DNA from: CAYJFQ01 sp964369955
Lineage (GTDB): Bacteria; Bacillota_I; Bacilli_A; Erysipelotrichales; Erysipelotrichaceae
Length of the DNA stretch: 64,000 nucleotides
Reading direction: 5' to 3'
Assembly: GCA_964369955.1 (NCBI GenBank)
Contig: CAYJFQ010000004.1
Location: 35,477 to 99,476 of the forward strand
The position numbers and the translations under genes are program-made. Shown here in pieces: positions 34,128-43,023 of this stretch. The stretch's first letter is position 1; every line of letters starts with the position of its first letter. Below the pieces are notes generated by a model. That model did no database searches and had not been told where the DNA came from. It saw only the letters and a program-made list of their open reading frames with translations.

Positions 34128-34586
34128 ATGCAAGAAGATAAAAAATGGATGAAGTTAGCCCTTAAAGAGGCTCAAAAGGCAAAAGAAAAAGACGAAGTCC
34201 CTATAGGGGCTATTATTGTATGTGATGGGAAAGTTATTGCAAGAGCTCATAATCTTAAAGAAACAAGTAAACGATCAATAAGTCATGCAGAAATACTAGT
34301 GATTGAAAAAGCGAATAAAAAAACTAAAGATTGGCGTTTAAATAATTGTACTCTTTATGTAACTATCGAACCATGTGTAATGTGTTGTGGAGCGATCATT
34401 CAAAGTAGAATAAAAAGAGTTGTATATGGAGCTTGCGATAAAAAATTTGGCGGCATTCAGTCAAATCTTGAAATCTTTAAACAACCAAATTGGAATCACT
34501 ATCCAGAAATCACAAGCGGAATCTTAGCGGAAGAATCAGCAGCTATAATAAAAGAGTTTTTTCAGAAAAAAAGAAATAAAAAATGA
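34128..34586 (+). CDS. tadA: tRNA-specific adenosine deaminase
   Basis: Zinc deaminase of 152 residues that converts A34 to inosine in tRNA-Arg(ACG). It begins MQEDKKWMKLALKEA, the usual TadA start; the catalytic HAEI (about 54-57) and the zinc ligands PCVMCCGAI (about 84-92) are intact. The ATG lies about 8 bases after the SRP RNA and has no ribosome site, so it is probably translated from a read-through or leaderless transcript. In Bacillus tadA precedes the SRP RNA; here it follows. dnaX is downstream. Confidence 0.93.
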   Translation: MQEDKKWMKLALKEAQKAKEKDEVPIGAIIVCDGKVIARAHNLKETSKRSISHAEILVIEKANKKTKDWRLNNCTLYVTIEPCVMCCGAIIQSRIKRVVYGACDKKFGGIQSNLEIFKQPNWNHYPEITSGILAEESAAIIKEFFQKKRNKK

Positions 34587-34616
34587 TATAATTATATCAC
34601 TAAAATAAGGAGAATT

Positions 34617-36260
34617 ATGGCATATCTAGCACTGTATCGAAAATATCGCCCTATGACTTTTCAGGAAGTTGGCGGACAAAAACACTTAGTAAACACTATT
34701 CAAAATGCAATTAAAAACAACAAGGTAGCACATGCATATCTTTTTTGTGGACCTAGAGGAACAGGGAAAACAACAGTTGCCAGACTTATCGCAAAAGCAA
34801 TCAACTGTGAATCAGAAATTAAACCATGTGGCAAGTGTCAAAGTTGTTTAGAGATCCAAGAAGGAAGCCATCCAGATATTGTTGAAATTGATGCAGCTAG
34901 TAACAATGGTGTAGATGAAATTAGGGATTTAATCGAGAAGGTTAAGTATTCTCCGATAAAAGCTAAATATAAAGTTTATATTATTGATGAGGTTCATATG
35001 TTAACTACCAATGCTTTTAATGCATTGTTAAAAACTTTAGAAGATCCACCAACTCACGTAAAATTTATCTTAGCAACAACAGAATCCCACAAAGTTTTAC
35101 CAACTATCATTTCTCGTTGTCAAAGATTTGATTTCACAAAAGTAGATAATAAGAGCTTAGTTGAAAGATTAGAAGAAGTACTAAAAATTGAAAATATTAC
35201 TTATCAACCAGGATTAGCAGAGGAAGTAGCTATCTTAGCTGATGGAGGTATGCGAGATGCCTTAAGCATTTTAGACCAACTTTTAGCTTTTTCTGAAGGT
35301 GAGATAACAATTAAAAACTTAAACCAAGTTTATGGGTTACTATCAACAGCGGAAAAAATACAACTAATTAAAGATATCACTTTAAAAAACAACAAAGCAG
35401 TCTTAGATATTCTTGAAAAGATTGATTTATTAGGAATTGATGTTAAAAGACTAACGTTGGATTTGGCTGATATTTTAAAAGAAACAATAATATTTCAGTT
35501 AACTACAGAAAGAAACCTTCTAAATAAAATAACTGAAAATCAAGCTATGGAACTATTAGAAACTTCCAATAAAGATAAATTACTTGCAATGATTGACATT
35601 CTACTAGAAGCTAGTGAAAAATATCGTAACGTAAATAATGCAAATATTTACTTTCAAACTTGCTTATTAAAAATGTTATCTGTAGATAGTGATCAAGAAA
35701 AGCATATTGCCATCACAAAACAAGTAGAAGAAAAGCCACAAGCTAGTGAAAAGCTTAATCAAGAAATTGTGGAAAAAGTAATTGAAAAAGTTGTTAGTTC
35801 AACAATTGAAGTGGATGAAAACTTATTACAATTATTAGTAAGAGCATCTAAAGAAAAAAGAGGTCAATTAAACAATAATTGGACAGTAGTAGAAAGTTGT
35901 TGTCATGACTTAGAATACGCAAGGGTGGCAAATGCCTTAGTACAAAGTAAACCATTTGCGGTAGGTGAAGATTTTGTCATCGTTACAGGTTTAAATAGAG
36001 AAATAGTAGACCAAATAAATCAAGAAATTAATGAAGAATTAAATATTAAGTTTATGTCTAAAGTAACTGGCAGTAATAAAAAAGTGTTTGCGATTACTAA
36101 AGAACATTCTACAAAGCTATTAGAAGAATTTAAAACTCGTGGTTCACAAATCAAACCAGCACAACTAATATGTTTTGAAAAGAAAAATGAAGAAAAAGAA
36201 GATGAAACATCTTCACTTACAGATTTATTCGGAGATATCGAGGTCCACAATGTATCCTAA
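34617..36260 (+). CDS. dnaX: DNA polymerase III subunits gamma/tau
   Basis: Clamp-loader ATPase of 547 residues. Walker A is GPRGTGKTTVARLI (about 45-58), the zinc module is CGKCQSC (about 72-78 region), the DExx box is IIDEVHML (about 121-128) and the SRC motif is ISRCQRF. The C-terminal tau part is less conserved. No slippery A-AAA-AAG was recognised, so a single product is assumed. The ribosome site is AAGGAG. The stretch before it, 34584-34599, is a 16-base perfect palindrome containing an extended -10 TGA-TATAAT on both strands, a likely promoter. Its end overlaps recR by 11 bases. Confidence 0.95.
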   Translation: MAYLALYRKYRPMTFQEVGGQKHLVNTIQNAIKNNKVAHAYLFCGPRGTGKTTVARLIAKAINCESEIKPCGKCQSCLEIQEGSHPDIVEIDAASNNGVDEIRDLIEKVKYSPIKAKYKVYIIDEVHMLTTNAFNALLKTLEDPPTHVKFILATTESHKVLPTIISRCQRFDFTKVDNKSLVERLEEVLKIENITYQPGLAEEVAILADGGMRDALSILDQLLAFSEGEITIKNLNQVYGLLSTAEKIQLIKDITLKNNKAVLDILEKIDLLGIDVKRLTLDLADILKETIIFQLTTERNLLNKITENQAMELLETSNKDKLLAMIDILLEASEKYRNVNNANIYFQTCLLKMLSVDSDQEKHIAITKQVEEKPQASEKLNQEIVEKVIEKVVSSTIEVDENLLQLLVRASKEKRGQLNNNWTVVESCCHDLEYARVANALVQSKPFAVGEDFVIVTGLNREIVDQINQEINEELNIKFMSKVTGSNKKVFAITKEHSTKLLEEFKTRGSQIKPAQLICFEKKNEEKEDETSSLTDLFGDIEVHNVS

Positions 36261-36840
36261 GAGTTTTCAAAATTTAATAGAGTCATTAAGAAAGTTACCA
36301 CAAGTTGGTGCAAAGGCAGCAGAAAGATATGCTTACAGTATCTTTGAAATGAGTGATTTAGAAGCACAAACAATTATTGACAGCATTGCGGAAGTTAAAA
36401 AGAATGTTAAAGAATGTTTGATATGCCATTATCTTACTGATAATGATAAATGTGATATTTGTCTTGATCAGAGTAAAGATGATAGCATAATCTGTGTTGT
36501 TAATTCTAGTAAAGATGTAATCGCAATGGAAAAGACTGGACAGTTCAATGGAAGGTACCATGTTCTAACCGGTGAAATTTCGCCAAAAAAAGGAATCATG
36601 CCACAGGACTTAACTATTGATAGTTTAATTAGTAGAATAACTCCGAATATAAAAGAAATAATCCTTGCGACAAATACCACTGTTGAAGGAGAAACTACCG
36701 CGATGTATTTAAAAAAGGTTCTAGCAAACAAGGATTGCATAGTCACAAGACTTGCCTTTGGAATACCGGTAGGAGGACAATTAGATTACGCAGATGAATT
36801 AACCCTATCAAAAGCTATAGAAAAAAGAACTAACTATTAG
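36250..36840 (+). CDS. recR: Recombination protein RecR
   Basis: Protein of 196 residues with an N-terminal helix-hairpin-helix (LRKLPQVGAKAAERYA), a four-cysteine zinc finger CLICHYLTDNDKCDIC (about 57-72) and a TOPRIM domain starting at IICVVNSSKD (about 79). With RecF and RecO it loads RecA at gaps. The start overlaps the dnaX stop by 11 bases with GAGG as ribosome site. The small DNA-binding protein gene ybaB/yaaK, usually between dnaX and recR, is absent here. Confidence 0.95.
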   Translation: MYPKSFQNLIESLRKLPQVGAKAAERYAYSIFEMSDLEAQTIIDSIAEVKKNVKECLICHYLTDNDKCDICLDQSKDDSIICVVNSSKDVIAMEKTGQFNGRYHVLTGEISPKKGIMPQDLTIDSLISRITPNIKEIILATNTTVEGETTAMYLKKVLANKDCIVTRLAFGIPVGGQLDYADELTLSKAIEKRTNY

Positions 36841-36859
36841 TGAAAACTAATAGTTTTTT
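36834..36859 (+). terminator. Terminator of dnaX-recR
   Basis: CTATTAG (36834-36840, the recR stop), loop TGAAAA, CTAATAG (36847-36853), then TTTTTT. Confidence 0.8.
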
Positions 36860-36867
36860 ATTTACTC

Positions 36868-36896
36868 TTGCAAATAGATTATTAAGAGTATATAAT
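36868..36896 (+). promoter_or_regulatory. Promoter of the GntR/ABC operon
   Basis: TTGCAA (36868-36873), 17-base spacer, TATAAT (36891-36896), followed immediately by the operator-like palindrome. Confidence 0.75.
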
Positions 36897-36916
36897 GTAT
36901 ATATTATATATATACA
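36896..36916. promoter_or_regulatory. Probable operator of the GntR-family repressor
   Basis: TGTATATA-N5-TATATACA, perfect 8-base arms, placed over the transcription start between the -10 box and the ribosome site of the GntR gene. Suited to autorepression. Confidence 0.6.
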
Positions 36917-36929
36917 CTTAGGAGACAAC

Positions 36930-37304
36930 ATGGAAATAATTATCTCAAACAATGTAGATATCCCAATCTATCAACAAGTTTATAATCAAATAAAATCTGC
37001 AATAATTAACAACCAACTACAAGAAAATGAGTTATTACCATCAATAAGAAACCTTGCGAAAGATCTAAAGATTAGTGTGATAACAACAAGAAGAGCTTAT
37101 GAGGAACTTGAAAGAGATGGATATATTTACACAAGCATAGGCAAAGGATCTTTTGTAAAATCTTTAAACAAAGAATTAATTAGAGAAAATGGACTAAAAG
37201 AAATTGAATCTCATCTTCAAAAGATCACTGAGATTGCAAAACTAAGCCAAATAACTAAAGCTGAAATAATTGCGATAACTGAAATCATAATGGAGGAAAA
37301 ATAA
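36930..37304 (+). CDS. GntR-family transcriptional regulator (YtrA subfamily)
   Basis: Regulator of 124 residues. A winged helix (about 10-75: PIYQQVYNQIKSAI, LLPSIRNLAKDL, VITTRRAYEELERDG, GKGSFV) is followed by only a short helical tail, which is the YtrA subfamily layout with no ligand-binding FCD or UTRA domain. ATG 36930 follows AGGAGA. The ATPase gene begins at the base after its stop codon (TAAATG), and the palindrome at 36896-36916 is the likely operator, so it should repress its own ABC transporter operon. Confidence 0.9.
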   Translation: MEIIISNNVDIPIYQQVYNQIKSAIINNQLQENELLPSIRNLAKDLKISVITTRRAYEELERDGYIYTSIGKGSFVKSLNKELIRENGLKEIESHLQKITEIAKLSQITKAEIIAITEIIMEEK

Positions 37305-38154
37305 ATGAATGCTATAGAGATCAAAAACCTTACAAAAGAATATCAAAATTTTAAACTTGATAATATTTCATTCGATGTTCCAAAAGGCACAATAGTTGGA
37401 TTAGTTGGAAAAAAATGGATCAGGTAAAAGTACAACAATCAACTTAATCATGAACACAATTAATAAAAACTCTGGAACAATAAAAATTCTTGAAACAAGT
37501 AACCAAGATAAAGAATTCTGTAAACTTAAAAACAAAATAGGAATTGTTTTAGATGATACATATTTCCCAGGGAAATTAAATTCAAAAGATATAGATTATA
37601 TTATGAATAATATTTATAAAAATTGGAATTCAAATACCTTCTTTGATTATCTAAAAACTTTTGAAATTAATGAAAACAAAATGATTAATGAATGTTCAAA
37701 AGGCATGAAGATGAAATTATCAATAGCGGTAGCTTTATCTCATAACGCAAAGATTTTAATTCTTGATGAACCAACAAGTGGATTAGACCCTATGGCTAGA
37801 AGTGAAATGCTAAATATTTTTAATGAATTTACTAGAGATGAAGAAAATACAATTTTATTCTCCTCACACATAATTAGTGATATTGAGAAGGTGGCTGACT
37901 ACATAGTATTTTTAAATGAAGGCAATCTCATTTTTAATGAAGAAAAAGATGAGATACTTAATAAATATGCCATCACAATGGTTACTGGAGAACAATTAAA
38001 AGATATTCCCGAAAGAGCAATTATTCATATAGAAAAACAAACCTATGGATATAAACTTCTAGTACTAAAACAAGAAATATCAAAGCATTTTAAATTAGAA
38101 AATTCTACACTAGAAGAAATAATTGTTCTACTAGCAAAGGAGGGAAAAAGATGA
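37305..38154 (+). pseudogene. ABC transporter ATPase with +1 frameshift in the Walker A codons
   Basis: Two frames together encode a complete ABC-2 type ATPase of about 282 residues. The first frame (37305-37427) starts MNAIEIKNLTKEY and stops early at a TAA; the second continues as NGSGKST, with the signature NECSKGMKMKLSIA and Walker B ILILDEPTSGLD. The frames join at seven As (37409-37415): with six the motif would be GLVGKNGSGKST. This may be a sequencing slip, a real mutation, or a tract read by polymerase slippage. The rest of the gene is intact and its 3' end overlaps the permease gene (ATGA), which argues for recent or reversible loss. Confidence 0.8.
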
Positions 38155-38738
38155 GAGGATTATTAATTAAGGATTTTTTAGTACTAAAAAAAGAGATGGG
38201 AAAATTATTAATAATATTATCGATATTTTTATTTGTTGGAGATATATTTGTTATGAGCATTCCATTTATAAGTGTTTATATTCCATTGATTGCACTAGCT
38301 TATGATGAGAAAGCTAAATGGAATACCTACTCAAAAATGTTGCCAATAAAAAGAATCGACATAAGCCTAAGTAAATATTATCTTGGATATATTTCAGTTG
38401 TTATAGTTACATTGTTTATCGCGCTATTTAAATGTTTAATGGTTCGTATTAATCCTGGATATATCACAATTACATATGAAATGTTGTTTTATATTTTAAT
38501 AGGTGTACTATCATTTCAAGCGATTAATCTACCAATCTTATTCAAATTCGGTGTTGATAAGGGAAGAATATTCTTTATATTAGTAATGATGTCAGTTGGA
38601 ATTTTAGGCTCTTTAATAAATCAATATCTACCTAACACAACTACAATTATCCAAATATTATCACCTCAATTATTAATAATCACCACAATAGTTATTAATG
38701 TAATATCAATAGGTATCTCTACAAAAATAAAAATCTAA
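38151..38738 (+). CDS. ABC-2 type transporter permease
   Basis: Membrane protein of 195 residues with about six hydrophobic helices and no large loops. The MRGLLIKDFLVLKKEM start and the YDEKAKWNTYSKMLPIKR loop after helix 2 (about 51-70, in part) are typical of small ABC-2 permeases in YtrABC-like operons. It would form the membrane part of the exporter with the ATPase encoded just before. Its ATG overlaps the ATPase stop (ATGA) and its ribosome site is GGAGGG. The substrate is unknown; YtrA-type operons often respond to cell-wall antibiotics. Confidence 0.8.
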   Translation: MRGLLIKDFLVLKKEMGKLLIILSIFLFVGDIFVMSIPFISVYIPLIALAYDEKAKWNTYSKMLPIKRIDISLSKYYLGYISVVIVTLFIALFKCLMVRINPGYITITYEMLFYILIGVLSFQAINLPILFKFGVDKGRIFFILVMMSVGILGSLINQYLPNTTTIIQILSPQLLIITTIVINVISIGISTKIKI

Positions 38739-38829
38739 ATAATCTATAAAATTTCTACATAACTTGTTATCTGTCAATGTCAAGTTATTAATCCGTAAAT
38801 ATCTTCGCTATACAAGACAAAAATAAATA

Positions 38830-38859
38830 TTGATATCTAGCAGAAAAACCAGGTATAAT
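38830..38859 (+). promoter_or_regulatory. Promoter of the PLD-helicase gene
   Basis: TTGATA (38830-38835), 18-base spacer, TATAAT (38854-38859). The rest of the 38739-38895 gap shows no other feature. Confidence 0.6.
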
Positions 38860-38895
38860 TCAGATAGTTAATACATAGATAGAAAAGAGTTTATA

Positions 38896-41800
38896 ATGTT
38901 AAAAGAAGGATTATACGAACAGATAATAAATCGCAAAATTGCTGAAGAAATTAAAGAGAATTCAGATAATTCTTTTATAACTGAATTTATCGATCAGCGA
39001 GATTCATCAGTTATTTTATCTAATTATCTAAGGGAGTTAATCAAAACAGAGTTGGATAATGTGATTGAAAACAATGGTAATTTAAATGATCAAATTAATT
39101 TAGTAAATAATTTCATTTCTAAACTAGGAAATGATTTCTCGAAAAATCACCAACAATTAGTTGTTGATCAAAAAGCAGAACAATTATTGGCGATTATTAA
39201 AAAAGAGAACAATCATCATTTATTAGAAAGAGAAGCTGCTATAGTAAGACCCCAAACTTCAATTGCTGTTAGTTCATTATTCACCGGTGCAATATATGAA
39301 CCGCAAATGTTTAATGAATTGAAAAAAGAAATAATTTCAGCTAACAAAATAGATATGCTAGTATCTTTTATCAAATGGAGTGGATTAAGATTAATTATCG
39401 ATGAATTGACTCAATTCACCAACAATGGTGGAACGCTTAGAGTCATCACAACTTCTTACATGGGAGCTACTGATGTAAAAGCAATTGATAAATTATCTAA
39501 ACTTAAAAATACAACAGTAAAAGTTAGTTATGATACAGAGCGTACTCGACTGCATGCAAAGGCATATATATTTTATCGTGAGACAGGATTTACAACAGCC
39601 TATGTGGGATCTTCAAATATGAGTAATGCAGCACTTTCTAGTGGTCTTGAATGGAATATCAAAGTAACACAAAAAGATCAATCGCAAACCATAGAGAAAA
39701 TTAATCAAACATTTAATAGTTATTTCAAAAGTAGTGAATATGAATATTATGATGAGGGACAAAAAGAGAGATTACAAAGAGCACTTAATTCAGAAAAATA
39801 CTTCAAAGAACAATCTAAAGATTTTTTATTATTTGATTTAAAACCATATTCTTATCAGCAAGAAATTTTAGATAATTTAGCAGCTGAAAGAGAAATTAGA
39901 GGACGTTACAAAAATTTAGTAGTAGCTGCAACTGGCACTGGAAAAACAGTAATCTCAGCTTTTGATTATAAGAATTTTACTAATTTAAACAAAGGATCAA
40001 GATTACTTTTCGTTGCTCACCGCGAAGAAATTCTTAAGCAAAGTATTTACACCTTTAGACATGTTTTAAAAGATTCGAATTTTGGAGATTTATTTGTAGG
40101 TAGTTATCATCCTGACCAAATTGAACATCTATTCATATCAATTCAAACATTCAATTCTCAAGATTTTACTAACAAAACATCAAAAGATTTTTATGATTAC
40201 ATTATTGTTGATGAGTTTCACCATGCATCTGCTCCATCCTATCAAAAACTATTAAATTATTACAAACCTAAAATATTATTAGGACTAACTGCAACCCCTG
40301 AACGTTCAGATAATGAGAACATTCTAAAATATTTTGATAATAGGATAGCGGCAGAAATCAGATTACCTGAAGCTATCAATAGAAAACTACTTTCAACATT
40401 CCAGTATTTTGGTGTAAGTGACGATGTAGATTTATCTACACTGAGATGGACAAGGGGAGGTTATGATAAAACAGAACTTTCCAATATTTATACAAGTGGG
40501 GGAATAGCTCATCAAAGAGCTATTCAAATCGCTAATCTAACAAATAAATATGTTACTGACATTAATAAAGTTATTGGTCTTGGTTTTTGTGTATCGGTAG
40601 AACACGCAGAATTCATGACTAGAATGTTTAATGAATTTGGAATAAGTAGTATAAGCTTAACTGGTAAAAGTACAAGTCAAGAAAGAACAACTGCAAAATC
40701 GAAACTATTAAATGGAGAGGTTAAATTTATCTTTGTAGTAGATATCTATAATGAAGGTGTTGATATCCCAGAAATTAATACAATTTTATTTTTAAGACCT
40801 ACTGAAAGTTTAACTATCTTTATCCAACAACTAGGACGCGGATTAAGAATTTCAGAAAACAAAGAATGTCTGACAGTTTTGGATTTTGTTGGACAGTCAA
40901 ACAGAAGTTATAACTTCGAAGAAAAATTTAAGGCCTTATTGTTTAATGATAGTCCTAATATCAGTAAAGAAGTTAGTGAAGGTTTTACAAGTCTTCCAAA
41001 AGGTTGTTATATTCAATTAGAAAAGAAAGCAAGGCAATATATTTTAGATAATATTGACTCTTCTTTTAGATTAAAAAATAGTATAATTTTAAAGATTAAA
41101 AACTTTGAAGAAGAAACTGGAAAAAGACTATCATTGGAAAATTTCATCGATCACTATCATTTAGATATTAGAACAATTTATTCTAAATACAGTTTTTCTA
41201 GATTGTCAGTTATTGCAGATTGTGCAAATGATTTTGATGAAGAATTGGAAGAAGTAATAACAAAATCATTTTCAAAATTCTGTATGATTAATTCACGAAG
41301 ATTCATTAAATTTATTAATGAAATTCTAACAACTAATAAAACTGAATTCGATGAAATTGAAGAGAGAATGTTAGAAATGTTCCACATAACAATATTTATT
41401 AAACCTTATAAAGAATGTGGTTGTGTGAGTTTGTTAGAAAGTTTGAATAAAGTGAAATTGAATCCGATAATGTGCGAAGAGATATTGAGCATCGTTAATT
41501 ATAATTATCAACATATCGATTTTGTAGATGAAAATATAGACTTAGGATTCCTGTGTCCACTAGATCTACATTGCAACTATACTCGTGACCAAATTTTAGT
41601 CGCAATGGACTATTTGAATCCCTCAACTGTAAGAGAAGGTGTGAAATATCTAAAAGATAAAAATATTGATATATTTTTCATAACTTTAAATAAAGACGAT
41701 AAAGATTATTCACCAACTACTTTGTATAATGACTATTCAATTAATGATGTTTTATTCCATTGGCAAAGTCAAAGTACAACTTCAGATACTTCAGTTACAG

Positions 41801-42024
41801 GTAGAAGATATATTAATCATCATGAGTCAAATACTAAGATTTTATTATTTGTTAGAGAATTTAAAAATGATCGAATATTAAAAAGCGCAGCAGTTTATAC
41901 TTATTTAGGTGAAGCAAATTATGTTTCACATGAAGGTAGCAGACCAATGAATATAACCTGGGAATTAAATAAGAAAATCCCTGCAAAATACTTAAAGAAA
42001 ACTAATAAATTAATTATCACTTAA
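38896..42024 (+). CDS. PLD-nuclease/DEAD-box helicase protein with DUF3427
   Basis: Large protein of 1042 residues. After a helical N-terminal part comes a phospholipase-D-like domain with one HKD-type half-site: H220-x-K222 and GSSN at 238-241. Next is a superfamily 2 helicase with Walker A ATGTGKT (345-351), DEFH (439-442), TATP (465-468) and QQLGRGLR near 650. The C-terminal third matches DUF3427, including the HWQSQS, GRRYI, LLFVRE and YTYLGEANYVSHEG segments. Such proteins resemble restriction or repair helicases; a defence role is suspected but unproven. It has its own promoter and no cognate methylase beside it. Base composition is like the neighbours. Confidence 0.88.
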   Translation: MLKEGLYEQIINRKIAEEIKENSDNSFITEFIDQRDSSVILSNYLRELIKTELDNVIENNGNLNDQINLVNNFISKLGNDFSKNHQQLVVDQKAEQLLAIIKKENNHHLLEREAAIVRPQTSIAVSSLFTGAIYEPQMFNELKKEIISANKIDMLVSFIKWSGLRLIIDELTQFTNNGGTLRVITTSYMGATDVKAIDKLSKLKNTTVKVSYDTERTRLHAKAYIFYRETGFTTAYVGSSNMSNAALSSGLEWNIKVTQKDQSQTIEKINQTFNSYFKSSEYEYYDEGQKERLQRALNSEKYFKEQSKDFLLFDLKPYSYQQEILDNLAAEREIRGRYKNLVVAATGTGKTVISAFDYKNFTNLNKGSRLLFVAHREEILKQSIYTFRHVLKDSNFGDLFVGSYHPDQIEHLFISIQTFNSQDFTNKTSKDFYDYIIVDEFHHASAPSYQKLLNYYKPKILLGLTATPERSDNENILKYFDNRIAAEIRLPEAINRKLLSTFQYFGVSDDVDLSTLRWTRGGYDKTELSNIYTSGGIAHQRAIQIANLTNKYVTDINKVIGLGFCVSVEHAEFMTRMFNEFGISSISLTGKSTSQERTTAKSKLLNGEVKFIFVVDIYNEGVDIPEINTILFLRPTESLTIFIQQLGRGLRISENKECLTVLDFVGQSNRSYNFEEKFKALLFNDSPNISKEVSEGFTSLPKGCYIQLEKKARQYILDNIDSSFRLKNSIILKIKNFEEETGKRLSLENFIDHYHLDIRTIYSKYSFSRLSVIADCANDFDEELEEVITKSFSKFCMINSRRFIKFINEILTTNKTEFDEIEERMLEMFHITIFIKPYKECGCVSLLESLNKVKLNPIMCEEILSIVNYNYQHIDFVDENIDLGFLCPLDLHCNYTRDQILVAMDYLNPSTVREGVKYLKDKNIDIFFITLNKDDKDYSPTTLYNDYSINDVLFHWQSQSTTSDTSVTGRRYINHHESNTKILLFVREFKNDRILKSAAVYTYLGEANYVSHEGSRPMNITWELNKKIPAKYLKKTNKLIIT

Positions 42025-42091
42025 CTCAAACAAATTATAGTAATAAAATTTTAAATCTTTGATAGAATAATAGAGAAATAAGAGGTATGTT

Positions 42092-42772
42092 ATGATAGGA
42101 ATAATTGGTGCATTGAGTGAAGAAGTAACAAAGTTAAGAAATGAATTAACGGATGTAAAAGTAGAAACTATTAGTGGTATGGATTTTTATCAAGGTAAAA
42201 TTAATGAAAAAGAAGTAGTGATTGTAAAATGTGGGGTTGGTAAAGTGTTTGCGGCAATGTGCACTCAAACAATGATATTAAAATATAATCCTGAATTAAT
42301 TATTAATATTGGGGTAAGTGGTTCATTGAGTAAAGGTTTGAATGTTTTTGATTTAGTAATCGGTGAGAGTGCTGTTCAATATGACATGGATACTAGTGGT
42401 GCAGGAGATCCTATCGGAATGATATCAGGGATTGAAATGATTTATTTTCCAACTGATAAAGAAACAAATCTTAAATTGGAAGAATCAATTAAAAAAGTAG
42501 GCATCAATTATAAAGTTGGGGTTGTTGGTACTGGGGATTTATTTGTGAGTTCTTCTGAAAAAAAAGATTTCATTGTTAATAACTTTGGGGCAATAACTTG
42601 TGAAATGGAAGGTGCTGCCATTGCTCATGTTTGCTATGTAAATAACACAAAGTTTTCAGTTTTAAGAAGTATATCTGATGGAGCTGATGAAACAGCTGAC
42701 TTTGATTATCCAAGTTTTTTAGAAAAAGCTGCAGATAATAATTATCATGTGATGTTAGAGTTTTTAAAATAA
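42092..42772 (+). CDS. mtnN: 5'-methylthioadenosine/S-adenosylhomocysteine nucleosidase
   Basis: Cytosolic nucleosidase of 226 residues that cleaves the glycosidic bond of MTA and SAH, recycling adenine and methylthioribose and clearing SAH from methylation reactions. It starts MIGIIGALSEEV with the active-site Glu in position, and has VGKVFAAMCTQ, INIGVSGSL, CEMEGAAIAHVCY (substrate-binding Met-Glu) and LRSISDGAD with the catalytic Asp. Length is normal. The ribosome site is AAGAGG. It stands alone with no methionine-salvage genes beside it. Confidence 0.95.
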   Translation: MIGIIGALSEEVTKLRNELTDVKVETISGMDFYQGKINEKEVVIVKCGVGKVFAAMCTQTMILKYNPELIINIGVSGSLSKGLNVFDLVIGESAVQYDMDTSGAGDPIGMISGIEMIYFPTDKETNLKLEESIKKVGINYKVGVVGTGDLFVSSSEKKDFIVNNFGAITCEMEGAAIAHVCYVNNTKFSVLRSISDGADETADFDYPSFLEKAADNNYHVMLEFLK

Positions 42773-42924
42773 TTAATATCTACTATTTGATGTGTTTTTT
42801 ATGATTTAAAAAATTTTCTAGGAAACAAAATTATATAGAAATAAAATGTAAAATAATGTATAAAGCAATTTATATTGATTAAAAAAAGAAAACTCAAATA
42901 AAGTTTTGAATAGAATAATGTAAT

Positions 42925-42955
42925 AAAACAATGGAGATATAACTCCATTGTTTTT
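42925..42955 (+). terminator. Terminator between mtnN and the lipoprotein gene
   Basis: AAACAATGGAG (42926-42936), loop ATATAA, CTCCATTGTTT (42943-42953), then more Ts. The remaining bases from 42773 to 43023 contain only this and a promoter. Confidence 0.8.
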
Positions 42956-42985
42956 GTTAACTTAATGATAGTCATCTTGAAAATA

Positions 42986-42994
42986 TGATACAAT
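42986..42994 (+). promoter_or_regulatory. Extended -10 promoter of the lipoprotein gene
   Basis: TGA directly before TACAAT (42989-42994), 29 bases upstream of the ATG at 43024. No good -35. Confidence 0.5.
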
Positions 42995-43023
42995 TAGAAT
43001 GCTATTATGCGAGGGAGAGAATT

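Noticed and set aside
35370..35420. A-rich runs in dnaX as a programmed frameshift site
   Set aside because: No slippery heptamer with following stem and early stop was recognised in the right frame.
41922..41937. TGTTTCACATGAAGG in the helicase gene as a parS site
   Set aside because: The core is CACATG, not CACGTG, and the right arm does not match.
42799..42993. Leftward 64-residue open frame between mtnN and the lipoprotein gene
   Set aside because: Phe/Tyr/Ile-rich translation of A+T-rich noncoding DNA, runs through a terminator, no ribosome site.
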